Source of the DNA: CAVWSM01 sp963798505
GTDB taxonomy: Bacteria; Actinomycetota; Actinomycetes; Jiangellales; Jiangellaceae
Assembly (NCBI GenBank): GCA_963798505.1
Contig: CAWCTX010000011.1
Location: forward strand, 128,017-192,016
Length of the DNA: 64,000 bases
Direction: 5' to 3'
The translations under genes were made by a program, and so were the position numbers. Positions 1 through 9,283 of this stretch are shown piece after piece. The first letter of the stretch is position 1, and each line of letters opens with the position of its first letter. The notes under the pieces are model-generated. The model made no database searches. It was not told the origin of the DNA and saw only the letters and a list, made by a program, of their open reading frames with translations.

Positions 1-2
1 AC

Positions 3-1256
3 GGGAATCGGATCGGAATGATCAACTTCCGCGGAGGCGAGCCGGGTCGCATGCAGGACACGCTCCTGGCCGACCGGGCGCAGACCCTCGTGACGACGGC
101 GTTGGCGGTCGGCCCGCAGCGAGCGGCTACCGGAGCGCTCGATGCCTTGGGACCGAGCGGACTCGCGGAGCTCCTGCCGTTCGTCCAGCAGCCCACCTTG
201 TCCTCTCGGCAGCGCCAGCAGGTCAAGGATGCGGATCTCGATCTCGATGGTTTGCGAGACGAGGCGGCGTCCGTGGCCGGGATCGAGCTCCCGGAGCTGC
301 GAAAGCTGCGACGGGTCACGGTGGGCTCGTTGGTGCAGCTCGGCTTGCTGATCGTCGCATTCCTCGCTCTTTCCGCAGCGTTTGCGGATCTCGACCTGGC
401 CGATCTGGTCGACCAGCTGCAGTCGGCGTCGTGGGTGCTCATCGTGATCGGGTTCGGCATTGCCCAACTGCCCCGGCTGGCGCAGGCTGCCGCGACGCTG
501 GGCGCCGCGCCGATTCCGCTTCCGCTCGGCCCGGTCTACGCACTCCAGCTCGCGCAGTCTTACATCGGGCTGGCCGTACCGGCCAGCGCCGCCCGCGTCG
601 CATTGAATGTCCGCTTCTTCCAGCGCCATGGTCTGTCCCCCGGTGCGGCGCTCGCCATCGGTGCGATCGACGGCTTCGCCGGCTTCGTCGTCCAGGCGAT
701 CCTGCTGCTCACGATGCTGTTGCTCACATCGGCAACGCTCGACCTTGACCTCAGCTCCACAACCCCCAGCGGTCTCGGCCGGCTTGTGCTCATCCTGGTC
801 GTGCTGTCATTGGTGGCGATTGTCGTCGTGCTGTTGGCGCCGGCATGGCGCAGGGCGCTGTTCGGGTGGATAGCCAGCGCGGCACGCGACGCTCTGGAAG
901 CAGTGCGAAACATCAGGTCGCCGCGGCGCCTCGGACTGCTCTTCGGCGGCAACTTCGCCGCCGAGCTGCTGTTCGCGCTCGCACTCGGGACGATTGCAGC
1001 TGCGTTCGGCTATTGGGTCGGCCTCACCGAGCTGCTGCTGATCAACATGACAGTGTCGCTGTTCGCCGGGCTGCTACCGATCCCCGGCGGCATCGGCGTC
1101 GTCGAAGGTGGTCTCACCCTCGGCCTGGTCCGGGCCGGAGTGCCGCAAGAGGCGGCATTCGCGATCGTCATCATGTACCGCCTCGCAACGTTCTACCTGC
1201 CGCCCATCTGGGGCTTCTTCGCGCTTCGCTGGCTCGAGAAGAATCGTCATCTCTAG
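3..1256 (+). CDS. Flippase-like / lysylphosphatidylglycerol synthase TM-region family protein (5' truncated by window edge)
   Basis: The open frame already runs at the first codon of the window without a stop, so the visible ATG at 18 is probably internal and the gene begins upstream. About 100 soluble residues are followed by a C-terminal half with at least six hydrophobic segments and the short motif GLLPIPGGIGVVEGG, typical of the UPF0104/YbhN (lysylphosphatidylglycerol synthetase transmembrane) family. In actinobacteria such domains often sit behind a kinase-like N-terminal domain, which would lie outside this window. The protein is an inner-membrane protein, probably involved in lipid or envelope-precursor handling; substrate unknown. 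The next gene starts 62 bp downstream on the same strand. Confidence 0.75.
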   Translation, partial: GNRIGMINFRGGEPGRMQDTLLADRAQTLVTTALAVGPQRAATGALDALGPSGLAELLPFVQQPTLSSRQRQQVKDADLDLDGLRDEAASVAGIELPELRKLRRVTVGSLVQLGLLIVAFLALSAAFADLDLADLVDQLQSASWVLIVIGFGIAQLPRLAQAAATLGAAPIPLPLGPVYALQLAQSYIGLAVPASAARVALNVRFFQRHGLSPGAALAIGAIDGFAGFVVQAILLLTMLLLTSATLDLDLSSTTPSGLGRLVLILVVLSLVAIVVVLLAPAWRRALFGWIASAARDALEAVRNIRSPRRLGLLFGGNFAAELLFALALGTIAAAFGYWVGLTELLLINMTVSLFAGLLPIPGGIGVVEGGLTLGLVRAGVPQEAAFAIVIMYRLATFYLPPIWGFFALRWLEKNRHL

Positions 1257-1317
1257 ACCATTGCCCGGTCGCCGCCACGAATGGTTGACGCTGCCGGCCG
1301 AGAGTACGGTGCGGGAC

Positions 1318-1845
1318 ATGAACGCCCGGAGAGGCGGCCTCCTCGGGGGCGCACTCATGCTGATGCTCCTGCCGATCGCCGCCTGCGCCGACGACAACGG
1401 GCAACAGGATCGGCTTTCAAACCCGAGACGCCCCGACAGCGTCAACGCCACCGTCGGTGACATCAGATTGATCGCGGTGCGCGTCGAGCACCCCGAGGAC
1501 GAGCTCCACGTCGAGGGCGACAACACCGGGCTGTTCCTGACCATCGCCAACGGCGGAGAGTCGGACGACACGCTGATCGCCGTGAGCACCGTCGACGCAC
1601 AGGGGGTCGTCTTCCGCGACGGGACCGATCCGCCCGCCGATCGCATCAACGTCGAGGTCCCCGCCGGCGATGTCGCCTCGCTGCAATACCCAGGTGGACC
1701 CCACCTCGAGCTGGTCGAGCTGAAGCGTGACGTACGAGGTAGTTCCTTCATGCCGGTCTCGTTCCGCTTCGACGAAGCCGGAACGATCACCGTGAACGTG
1801 TTCGTCCAGGGATTCGGGCGCCCGACCGTCGCACCGGCCGGATAG
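1318..1845 (+). CDS. PCu(A)C/DUF461-like copper-chaperone-type lipoprotein
   Basis: 175-residue exported lipoprotein. The start at 1318 is chosen because it gives a short Arg-containing n-region, a hydrophobic core and the lipobox LPIAAC with the lipidated cysteine near residue 23. The rest is one beta-rich domain of the size and pattern of PCu(A)C/DUF461 proteins, which bind copper in the periplasm. The classical His/Met copper ligands are not obvious here, so the family assignment is moderate and metal binding is an inference. It follows the membrane protein on the same strand. Confidence 0.55.
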   Translation: MNARRGGLLGGALMLMLLPIAACADDNGQQDRLSNPRRPDSVNATVGDIRLIAVRVEHPEDELHVEGDNTGLFLTIANGGESDDTLIAVSTVDAQGVVFRDGTDPPADRINVEVPAGDVASLQYPGGPHLELVELKRDVRGSSFMPVSFRFDEAGTITVNVFVQGFGRPTVAPAG

Positions 1846-1869
1846 GACGCGACGCTGGCGAGGTCCGCG

Positions 1870-2817
1870 TCAGCCGGCGCGGGCGGCGCGGCGTGCCTTC
1901 AACGCGTCGCGTCGCTCTTCGAAGCGGGCCGCCGAACGCTCCAGGTCGTCCAGGAATGCGCCCAGCTCCTGACGCGCGGCCTCACCTTCAGGACCCATCC
2001 CGGTCATCTCGAACACCCGCAGCGTGCGCAGGACCGGCATGAGGACCTCGTCGTAGTGCTGCCGCTGGTCGTAGATGCCCGCGATGGCGATCTCGACGGC
2101 CTTGCGCTGGAAGCCGGCAATGCCGGCGCCGGGCATCTCGAAGTTCTTCACGATCGACGTGACCGCCTGCATCGCCTCGTCGGGCGCAAGCTCGAAGGCC
2201 GCCGCCAGCAGGTTGCGGTAGAAGAGCATGTGCAGGTTCTCGTCGAGCGCCACGCGGGCGAGCAGCTGATCGGCCACCTTGTCCTCGGTGGCACGACCGG
2301 TGTTGCGATGCGAGACCCGGGTAGCCAGCTCTTGGAAGGACACGTACGCCAACGCGCCGAGCAGCGAGTCGTCCAACGAGTTGTAACCCTCGGCCATGTG
2401 CGCCATGCGGGCGCGCTCCAGCGCCACGGGATCGACGGCGCGTGTCACCGTGAGGTAGTCGCGGATCGCGATCGCGTGCCGCCCCTCCTCCGCAGTCCAG
2501 CGATGCACCCACGTACCCCACGCACCATCGCGGCCGAACGTCGTCGCGATCTCGTGGTGATAGCTCGGCAGGTTGTCTTCGGTGAGCAGGTTGACGATCA
2601 GCGCGGTGCGGGCGACGTCCGGCAGCTTCGACTGCTCGGGCGACCACGCCTCGCCACCGAGGAGCCCGTCGAAGTTGCTGCCCTCGCTCCACGGCACGAA
2701 CTCGTGCGGGAACCACTCCCGCGCCTGTGACAGATGCCGGTTGAGCTCGCGCTCGACCACGGGCTCAAGCTCGGTGAGCAGCTGTGTCTGTGTCAGTCCC
2801 TGCGTCGATCCAGTCAC
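1870..2817 (-). CDS. Acyl-ACP desaturase (ferritin-like di-iron)
   Basis: 315-residue soluble di-iron desaturase, which introduces a double bond into acyl-ACP/acyl-CoA chains. The ferritin-like iron ligands are visible: an early Glu region, EEGRH near residue 105 and DENLH near residue 200, the spacing expected of the DesA1/DesA2 type. The GTG at 2817 is preferred over longer in-frame options because homology-like sequence begins just after it (TGSTQGLTQTQLL) and the region upstream holds the palindromic operator at 2843-2873. It is convergent with the lipoprotein gene and lies 76 bp downstream of the YbaK-like gene on the same strand. The operator suggests fatty-acid-responsive repression. 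Confidence 0.85.
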   Translation of the reverse strand: MTGSTQGLTQTQLLTELEPVVERELNRHLSQAREWFPHEFVPWSEGSNFDGLLGGEAWSPEQSKLPDVARTALIVNLLTEDNLPSYHHEIATTFGRDGAWGTWVHRWTAEEGRHAIAIRDYLTVTRAVDPVALERARMAHMAEGYNSLDDSLLGALAYVSFQELATRVSHRNTGRATEDKVADQLLARVALDENLHMLFYRNLLAAAFELAPDEAMQAVTSIVKNFEMPGAGIAGFQRKAVEIAIAGIYDQRQHYDEVLMPVLRTLRVFEMTGMGPEGEAARQELGAFLDDLERSAARFEERRDALKARRAARAG

Positions 2818-2842
2818 GGCACTCCACCTCACGCCAGGCTTC

Positions 2843-2873
2843 CCTACGGGAACGTAGGTTACGCTACCGTAGG
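2843..2873 (-). promoter_or_regulatory. Paired palindromic operator upstream of the desaturase
   Basis: Seen directly: a perfect 6-4-6 inverted repeat CCTACG-GGAA-CGTAGG at 2843-2858, followed at 2860-2871 by a second element TACG-CTAC-CGTA whose right arm again continues as CGTAGG. The two elements share the half-site CGTAGG and sit 26-56 bp before the GTG start of the desaturase. The form fits a TetR-family dimer binding cooperatively. The regulator is not encoded next door, so its identity is open. Confidence 0.55.
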
Positions 2874-2893
2874 TTACCGCGTCACGCGGAGGG

Positions 2894-3440
2894 TCAACCG
2901 CGCCGGGCCAGCACCTGGACGACCTCGGCGCCCGGCCACGCCGCGAGCACGCTGCCGGGGATGGCGAGCTTGGACCGGCGTACCCCACTGCCGATGACCG
3001 CGTACGGCAGATCGGCGACGGCGGCATCGACGAGAACCGGCCAATCCTCCGGCAGTCCCAACGGCGTGATCCCGCCGTACTCCATGCCCGTGGCCGCCAC
3101 CGCGTCCTCCATCGGCAGGAACGACGCCTTGCGCACGTCGAGCCGCCGCTTCACGACGCCGTTGACGTCGGCGCGGTCGGTCGCGAGCACCATGCACGCG
3201 GCGATACGGGTCTCGCCACCGCGGCGGCCCGAGACGACCACGCAGTTGGCCGACACGTCCAACGGCACGTCATAGGCCTCGCAGAACGTCGCCGTGTCCG
3301 CGAGCTCCGGGTCGATCTCGGCGACGAACACCGACGCGTCGGGGTGCGCGGCCAACGCACGCGCGACTGGTTCTGCCAACAGGTCCAGACGCGTTCGCCG
3401 CGGGGACGTTGACGAGTGTGCCGATTGCGGGTGGGCTCAC
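2894..3440 (-). CDS. YbaK/EbsC-family aminoacyl-tRNA deacylase (one frameshift near the start)
   Basis: Trans-editing enzyme family that hydrolyses mischarged aminoacyl-tRNA such as Cys-tRNA(Pro). The intact frame covers 2894-3379 (about 162 residues) and contains the conserved TGMEYGGITPLGLP segment and the closing VIGSGVRRSKLAIPG of the YbaK domain. The family N-terminus (IGTLVNVPAANA) is found in another frame beginning at a GTG at 3440, so one indel lies near 3395-3405. If the indel is real, translation might restart at the TTG at 3379. The gene precedes the desaturase on the same strand. Confidence 0.7.
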
Positions 3441-3494
3441 GCTGACCGACCCTAGCGTGAGGCGACTTCCGCTCCGGTACAACCGGAGGGTCGC

Positions 3495-5498
3495 ATGGGA
3501 GTCCAGGACTGGGGAGCCGGACTAGCCGGCCGCGGCGAGCAGACCGGCCTGCTGGTCGCTGCGGCAACGGCGCCGGGCACGTTCGAGCCGTCGCTCTTGC
3601 CGCGCAGCCCGGTTGACCAGGGCATCGTCACGGGGCTGGCGATGACAATGTCGTACATCTTGACCGTCACCACCCAGGACGTCCTCGAAGGCATCGCGTC
3701 CACGTTCGCGGAACGGATGCCCGGCGCGTCGGGCGAGTCGCGGCAGCGGGCAGCGGTGACCTTGGTCGACCTTGCAGTGATTCCCGCAAGCCTGGCGGCC
3801 ATGCGCGCGTTGACGCGGCGTCCCGGTGAGCCCGTTGGCGCGGGGCATGGCTCGACAGGTGGCGTGGCGCGCTGGGCGTCACCGGCCTTGGTGGGACCAC
3901 GTTTGCCCTCGTGCAGTCGGGCGCCCGACGCCTCGACGACGCACTCGACGCCGGGGGCTGGCTCGCCCGGTTCCCGGTGGCGGTGCCGGCGGGCCTCGCC
4001 CTGGGTTGGGCGGTCGACGCTCGGCTCAAGCGTGGGCTGCCCGACGAGCCGGAGAGCACGCAGGCCCCCGCCGCCGACCCCGTACGCGCGGTGGCGATCA
4101 GCCTCGGCGTCACCGGGGCCCTGTCCGTTGTCGCCTTCGGGGAGCGGCAAGTCGCCAACGTCACCGGGTCTGCGCTCTGCGGACTGGTTGCCCGGAACGG
4201 ACCTGTTCTGGAAGCCGGTCGGCCACGCGCTGTGCCTGGGTGGGCTGGTCTTCGGTGGCAGCGTCCTGTGGCATCGCGCGATGCAGAAGATCGAGGCGGG
4301 TGCGACAGAGGTCGAGCCGGTGCTCAACGACGAGACCGCGCACCGTTTCGTGGGTCCGACCGCGAGCGGCTCTACCGAGAGCCTGGTGCCGTGGGACACG
4401 TTGGGTCGTGAAGGGCGGCGGCACGCGTTCGCCTACGCGCGGCCGCAGCCGCGTCATCGAGCGCCCGGAAGGGGATGCCCGACATGTCGATCGAGACGGT
4501 CATGGGCGAGCCGGCCAAGGCCACCCCGATCCAGGTCTACGTGGGGCTCGACAGCGCGCCGACGGCGCAGGAGCGGGTCGACCTGGCGCTGGCCGAGATG
4601 GACCGCACGGGTGCGTGGGACCGCTCGCTCCTCATGCTGGTCTCCCCGACCGGCACCGGGTACGTGAACTACTGCGCCGCCGCGGCCGCGCAGTATCTGT
4701 CTCGTGGCGACATCGCCATGGTGACACTTGCAGTACTCGAAGCGACCCTCGCCACTGTCCCTGTTCAAGGTCAAGGACGCACGCGAGCAGAACCGGTTGC
4801 TGTGGCTGCGCATCAGCGCCCGGCTTCGCGAACGGGAAGGACCCCGACCCCGCGTCGTGCTCTTCGGCGAGAGCCTTGGCGCGCACAGCAGCCAGGACGT
4901 CCTGATGCACTGGGGCACGCTCGGGCCGGAGGCGCTCGGCATCGAGCGTGCGCTGTGGATCGGCACGCCCTACGGCAGCGGGTGGATGCACCAGGTCACG
5001 GGACCACCGCGGCCCGACGTCGACTCCGACGTGGTCGCGACGGTCAACGACTTCGGGCAGATCGAGGCCATGCCAGCGGAGCGTCGAGCGAAGCTTCGCT
5101 ACGTGATGGTGACCCATGACAACGACGGCGTGCCCAAGTTCGGCGGAGACCTCATCGCGTCCCGGCCGGCCTGGCTGTCCGACGCGAGGCCAACTGTCGA
5201 GATCGTCCCCGGAGCCAGCCCTCGTGGCATTCCCGCACGGCTGCGCTGGCGCCCGATCACCACGTTCCTGCACACGCTGGTGGACATGAAGAACTCGCAG
5301 ATCCCCGGCGTCTACCGAGCCTGGGGTCACGACTACCGCCCCGACCTGACGCGCTTCATCGCGGAAGTCTTCGACCTGCCGGCGAGCGAAGAGCAGCTGC
5401 GCCGCGTCGAAGCCGTGCTCGAGGAGCGCGAGTCCATCCGTGCACGCATCTTCTCCGCCGAGAGCCTCGAATCGCTGCGGGACCCCGAGACGGCGTGA
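3495..5498 (+). pseudogene. Membrane-anchored alpha/beta-hydrolase family protein (PF15420/PF10081 type), frame broken four times
   Basis: Read across frames this is one protein of about 665 residues. The N-terminal half has several membrane segments (for example 3550-3670 and 4200-4270). The C-terminal alpha/beta-hydrolase domain carries the nucleophile motif FGESLGAHSS near 4866 and, near the end, TTFLHTLVDMKNSQIPG. The coding frame switches near 3835, 4195, 4465 and 4735; each switch restores family-like sequence. An RBS (GGAGGG) at 3485-3490 precedes the ATG at 3495. The stop overlaps the GTG of the CPBP gene (GTGA), so the two were co-transcribed. The frameshifts are either sequencing indels or a decaying gene. 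Confidence 0.65.
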
Positions 5499-6190
5499 GC
5501 GTGCTGCTGCTCGTCGCGGTTTTCGTGGTCATGGTTGCGGCCAACATCGCGACCAATCGGCTGTCGCAGAAGTGGTACGTCCCCGTCTGCGTGCTCGCGT
5601 CGGCTGTCCTCGTCGCTCTGGCCTGGCTGGACGGACTGCGTGCCGACGACCTCGGCCTCGGAAGGGGGACCATCCTGCCGGGGCTGGCCTGGGGTTTGCT
5701 CCTCGTGGTCATCGTGGTCGCCGGATACCTCGTTGCCGCCGCGATCCCCCGCGCCCGAGGTGCCTTCACCGACCGACGAGCCATGGAAGCGACCGGACAG
5801 GCCATCGCCGTGCGAGCGCTCATCGCCATTCCCTTCGGAACCGTTCTTCTCGAGGAGACCGCATTCCGCGGAGTCCTCTTCGGCATGGTCTCCGATCGGC
5901 ATGGCACGGCCTGGGCGGTCAGCGTCACGTCGGTGCTCTTCGGTCTGTGGCATGTGCTCCCCGCTAGCGCCATGCACAGCTCGCACGAAGCGGCCGGCGA
6001 GCTCCTCGGTCATGGCCGCCGCGGCCAGGCCCTCGCTGTTCTGACCACGGTTCTGTTCACTACGGCGGGTGGTTTCGGGTTCGCGCTGCTTCGCGTGTGG
6101 ACGGACAGCCTGCTGCCGCCGATCGCGCTGCACTGGGCGCTGAATGGCATGGGGGTCGCGGTCGCGTGGTGGTTGGCTCGACGAGCGTAG
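5495..6190 (+). CDS. CPBP-family intramembrane glutamic endopeptidase (Abi/CAAX-like)
   Basis: 231-residue polytopic membrane protein with all CPBP motifs in order: EETAFRG near residue 122 (the catalytic EExxxR), FGLWH near residue 149 (FxxxH), and HWALNG near residue 214 (HxxxN). Members cleave membrane-embedded substrates or act in bacteriocin self-immunity. Start is the GTG at 5495, overlapping the stop of the preceding hydrolase gene. Substrate unknown; nothing nearby encodes a prenylated or bacteriocin-like peptide. Confidence 0.85.
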   Translation: MSVLLLVAVFVVMVAANIATNRLSQKWYVPVCVLASAVLVALAWLDGLRADDLGLGRGTILPGLAWGLLLVVIVVAGYLVAAAIPRARGAFTDRRAMEATGQAIAVRALIAIPFGTVLLEETAFRGVLFGMVSDRHGTAWAVSVTSVLFGLWHVLPASAMHSSHEAAGELLGHGRRGQALAVLTTVLFTTAGGFGFALLRVWTDSLLPPIALHWALNGMGVAVAWWLARRA

Positions 6191-6201
6191 GCTCACGCCC
6201 T

Positions 6202-6654
6202 GTGACTGAGCAGCGGTTCCAGGCTCGGCTCGAGTCTGCGGGTGGCGGGGGAGCCTACGTTGAGCTGCCCGCCGAGGTCCTGCAGGCGCTCGGCGGCGGG
6301 GCACAGTTCCGCGTCACCGGCGCACTCAACGGTGTCGACTTCTCGAGCTCAACCATGGGCCTGGGCGGCGGCCGGGTGTGCTTGGGCGTGCACAAGGCGA
6401 CCCGCCAGGCGGCCAACGTCGAGATCGGCGACCTCGTCGACGTACGCGTCGAGCGTGACGAGAGACCACGCGAGCTGACGATCCCCGATGAGCTGGCCGA
6501 AGGCCTGGCGTCGGACGCCGTGGCAGCCGAGGCATTCGAGCGACTGTCGTTCACGCACCGCCGCGAGTATGCCCAGTGGGTGTCGGAGGCCAAGCGCCCC
6601 GAGACCAAGGCGCGGCGCGTCACACAGACGCTGGAGAAGCTACGGAATGGCTGA
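6202..6654 (+). CDS. YdeI/OmpD-associated family protein (DUF1905 domain)
   Basis: 150-residue cytosolic protein. Residues 1-85 form a DUF1905 beta-barrel domain (FQARLESAGGGGAYVELP at the start) and residues 95-150 the OmdA/YdeI helical tail with a late FTHRREYAQWVSEAKRPETKAR-like stretch, here near 6547-6610. In enterobacteria this family is linked to polymyxin and stress tolerance; the biochemical activity is unknown. The GTG at 6202 is used because the domain begins right after it. It overlaps the psuG start by 8 bp and lies 12 bp after the CPBP gene, so the four genes probably form one transcript. Confidence 0.8.
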   Translation: MTEQRFQARLESAGGGGAYVELPAEVLQALGGGAQFRVTGALNGVDFSSSTMGLGGGRVCLGVHKATRQAANVEIGDLVDVRVERDERPRELTIPDELAEGLASDAVAAEAFERLSFTHRREYAQWVSEAKRPETKARRVTQTLEKLRNG

Positions 6655-7567
6655 CGGTCCGCTGTTCGAGGTCGCCACGGATGTGCGGGCCGCCGTTGAG
6701 GATGGGCGCCCGATCGTCGCGCTCGAGTCCACCATCTTCACGCACGGACTGCCACGGCCTCGCAACCTCCAGGTTGCCTTGGAGGCGGAGCAGCAACTGC
6801 GCGACGCCAGTGTGGTCCCGGCGACCATCGGTGTGGTGGACGGGGTCGCGACCGTGGGTCTCTCCTCGGACCAGATCACGCGACTGTCCAACGACAGCTC
6901 GGTGACCAAGATCAGCCTGCGTGATCTGCCGGTGGCCGCGGCGAAGCGGCTCAGCGGTGGGACGACGGTCGCCGCGACATCGTTCCTGGCGCATCGGGCC
7001 GGCGTGCGGGTGTTCGCGACCGGCGGGCTGGGAGGCGTGCATCGTGGCGCGTCGGCGACCTTCGACGAGTCGGCGGACCTGCCGGTTCTCTCGGCGACGC
7101 CGATCGTCGTGGTCAGTGCCGGCGTCAAGTCGATCCTGGACATTCCGGCGAGCCTGGAGCGCCTGGAGACGCTGTCCATCACGATCGTCGGCCACCGCAC
7201 CGCGCGGTTCCCAGGCTTCTACATCGCCGACTCCGGCTACGAGATCGAGTTCTCGGTCGAAGACGCGGCCGAGGTTGCTCAGCTCGTGCGGGCAAGGGAC
7301 GAGCTCGGCATCTCGACCGCCATCGTCGTAGCCAACCCGGTGCCCGAGGAGTCGCAACTGGACCCGGGTGAGCACGACCGCGTGCTGGCCGCCGCCTTGG
7401 AGGCCGCGGCGACCGCGAGCATCGTCGGTCACGACTCGACGCCGTTCCTGCTCGACCACATGCAGCGCGCGACCGGCGGGCGCAGCCTGGAGGTCAATGT
7501 GGCGGTCTATCGAAACAACGTCCGACTCGCGGGCGAGATCGCCGCGTCCCTTGCTACGTCGGGGTGA
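6647..7567 (+). CDS. psuG: Pseudouridine-5'-phosphate glycosidase
   Basis: 306-residue enzyme that splits pseudouridine 5'-phosphate into uracil and ribose 5-phosphate, a C-C glycosidic cleavage. Family marks include ALESTIFTHGLPRP near residue 25, a catalytic-lysine region around KISLRDLP, FATGGLGGVHRG near residue 125 and VVSAGVKSILD near residue 157. Length matches PsuG. The ATG at 6647 overlaps the end of the YdeI-like gene, and the stop overlaps the next start (GTGA). Together with the adjacent PfkB kinase it forms the two-step pseudouridine catabolic pathway. Confidence 0.92.
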   Translation: MADGPLFEVATDVRAAVEDGRPIVALESTIFTHGLPRPRNLQVALEAEQQLRDASVVPATIGVVDGVATVGLSSDQITRLSNDSSVTKISLRDLPVAAAKRLSGGTTVAATSFLAHRAGVRVFATGGLGGVHRGASATFDESADLPVLSATPIVVVSAGVKSILDIPASLERLETLSITIVGHRTARFPGFYIADSGYEIEFSVEDAAEVAQLVRARDELGISTAIVVANPVPEESQLDPGEHDRVLAAALEAAATASIVGHDSTPFLLDHMQRATGGRSLEVNVAVYRNNVRLAGEIAASLATSG

Positions 7568-8475
7568 GGCCGATGCTGGGGGTCTTGGGCGACCTGCTCG
7601 AGGACATCATCATCTGGACGACCGAGCCGATCCGTGAGGCCACAGACACCGCTGCCACCATCCATCGCGTACGGGGAGGCAGCGCTGCCAACGTCGCCGC
7701 TTTCGCCGCTGCCCACCATCCGACTCGGTTCATCGGCTGCGTCGGGGCGGATCCAGCCGGTGACGCATTGGTTGCCGATCTGGAATCCGCCGGTGTCGAC
7801 GTACGCATACAGCGTCGTGGCGAGACCGGACTCGTCGTTGCCGTCGTCGTACCTTCCGGCGAGCGCACGATGTTTCCCGACCGCAAGGCATCTCGGCACA
7901 TCACCAACGTCCCGCGCGAATGGACCGACGACCTGCAGCACCTGCATGTGCCCGCCTACAGCTTCGATGGCGGCGACACGGCCGGCACTGCCATCGACCT
8001 GCTCGAACGCTTCGCGGACGACGGTCGCTCGACATCGATCGACGCATCGTCGACCGGCATGCTCGCCGACTTCGGGGTCGCGGAGTTCTTGCAGCTTGTC
8101 CGCCGTCTTCGCCCTACGATCCTGTTCGCCAACGAGGACGAGGCCGAACTGCTCGAGCTCCGTGTTCGGTGGGAGGGGTCAGAGCCCCCGTTCGGGTCCA
8201 CGATCGTCGTCGTCAAGAACGGACCGAAGCCGACGGTGGTGCTTGCCGCCGGCTCGCCCCCGCTGGCCGTCGCCGTGCCTGCTGTCGTGCACGTACGAGA
8301 TGTCACCGGTGCCGGCGACGCGTTTGCGGCTGGGTTTCTCGTGTCGTACCTGCAGCAGCGTGACCTGCTCAAGGCAAGTCAGTTCGGACACGCGACCGCC
8401 GCCCCGCTGCTCGCCTCGCCAGGGGCTCGAGCTCCTGGAGATCGTCCTCGGACAGCTCAATCAACGCAGCCTTGA
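7564..8475 (+). CDS. psuK: PfkB-family carbohydrate kinase, probable pseudouridine kinase
   Basis: Up to 303 residues of ribokinase fold. The N-terminal substrate-binding stretch RGGSAANVAAF is near residue 37 and the catalytic base/anion-hole motif VTGAGDAFAAGF is near residue 248. PfkB kinases next to psuG phosphorylate pseudouridine, so that is the likely substrate. Translation may start at the GTG at 7564, which overlaps the psuG stop, or the ATG at 7573. The normal family end (about LASPGA) is passed by roughly 17 odd residues, and the frame runs 107 bp into the convergent aldo/keto reductase gene; a lost stop codon or small deletion is likely there. Confidence 0.8.
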   Translation: MRPMLGVLGDLLEDIIIWTTEPIREATDTAATIHRVRGGSAANVAAFAAAHHPTRFIGCVGADPAGDALVADLESAGVDVRIQRRGETGLVVAVVVPSGERTMFPDRKASRHITNVPREWTDDLQHLHVPAYSFDGGDTAGTAIDLLERFADDGRSTSIDASSTGMLADFGVAEFLQLVRRLRPTILFANEDEAELLELRVRWEGSEPPFGSTIVVVKNGPKPTVVLAAGSPPLAVAVPAVVHVRDVTGAGDAFAAGFLVSYLQQRDLLKASQFGHATAAPLLASPGARAPGDRPRTAQSTQP

Positions 8476-9235
8476 CGTTCTCCCGCAGATGCTCGAGGGT
8501 GCCGGTGCCGGGGATCGGCAACATGACTGGCGATCGCCAGAGCAGCCAGGCGAGGGCAACCTGGGCCTGGGTTGCCCGATGCCGAGCGGCGACCGCTGCC
8601 AACGCGGGCGAGGAACCGAGCAGCCCACCCATGCCGATCGGCGCGTAGGGCATGAAGCCGATCCCAACGTCTTCGCAGGCTGTGAGGACGCCGTCCTCCG
8701 TCTGCTCGCCGTGATTGAAGCGGTTCTGGACAGTGGCGATCTCCATCACCTGTCGTCCCTGAGCCAGCTCCGCGGCAGACACATTGGACAGGCCGACGAA
8801 GCGCACCTTCCCCTCGTCGCGGAGCTCGCCAATGGCGCCGAGCTGCTCCTCGAGCCCAACCTTGGGATCGATCACGTGCAGTTGCCACAGGTCGATGACG
8901 TCGACCCGCAGCCGCCGCAAGCTCTCCTCGCAGTCGGCGCGCAGACGTTCGGGTCGCCCGTCCGGAATCCCGCCACGACCGAGCCCGCCCTTGGTGGCGA
9001 TGACCACTCCTTCGGGGTACGGGTGCAGGGCCTCGGCGATCATCTCCTCGGACCGACCGTAGGCATGCGCCGTGTCGATGAGGTCAACATCGAGCCGTAC
9101 GGCTTCGCGGAGGATCTCGAGCGCTGAACTCGGGCTCGGGGCCACGCGCATCATCCCCGGCAGGCGCATCGCGCCGAACGCCTGCCGATGCACGGTCAGC
9201 TCACCGCCGATGGCGAACGTCTCTGCCAGGGTCAC
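8369..9235 (-). CDS. Aldo/keto reductase
   Basis: 288-residue NADPH-dependent oxidoreductase with a TIM barrel. The catalytic tetrad is visible: Asp and Tyr in DLIDTAHAYG near residue 40, Lys in IATKGG near residue 67, His in WQLHVID near residue 105. The GTG at 9235 is chosen because the first barrel strand begins right after it. The C-terminus runs past the usual end near ELEPLA by about 17 Arg-rich residues and overlaps the kinase gene tail to tail. It is a broad-family enzyme; the substrate cannot be inferred. Confidence 0.82.
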   Translation of the reverse strand: MTLAETFAIGGELTVHRQAFGAMRLPGMMRVAPSPSSALEILREAVRLDVDLIDTAHAYGRSEEMIAEALHPYPEGVVIATKGGLGRGGIPDGRPERLRADCEESLRRLRVDVIDLWQLHVIDPKVGLEEQLGAIGELRDEGKVRFVGLSNVSAAELAQGRQVMEIATVQNRFNHGEQTEDGVLTACEDVGIGFMPYAPIGMGGLLGSSPALAAVAARHRATQAQVALAWLLWRSPVMLPIPGTGTLEHLRENVKAALIELSEDDLQELEPLARRAAGRRSRVRTDLP

Positions 9236-9251
9236 GATGGCGACGGTAGGA

Positions 9252-9283
9252 CCTCGATCGCGCTTCAGGTCAAGCGATCGAGG
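9252..9283. promoter_or_regulatory. Perfect 10-bp inverted repeat upstream of the aldo/keto reductase
   Basis: CCTCGATCGC at 9252-9261 and GCGATCGAGG at 9274-9283 are exact inverted copies around a 12-nt loop. It starts 17 bp before the reductase GTG, so it could be an operator or form a 5'-UTR hairpin. The remaining sequence to the HNH gene at 9583 shows no other gene; a TATTCT box at 9571-9576, 7 bp before that ATG, could drive leaderless transcription. Confidence 0.4.

Noticed and set aside
5333..6304. 323-codon minus-strand frame opposite the CPBP gene
   Set aside because: Arg/Glu/His-rich antisense shadow of a membrane protein gene with clear motifs on the plus strand.
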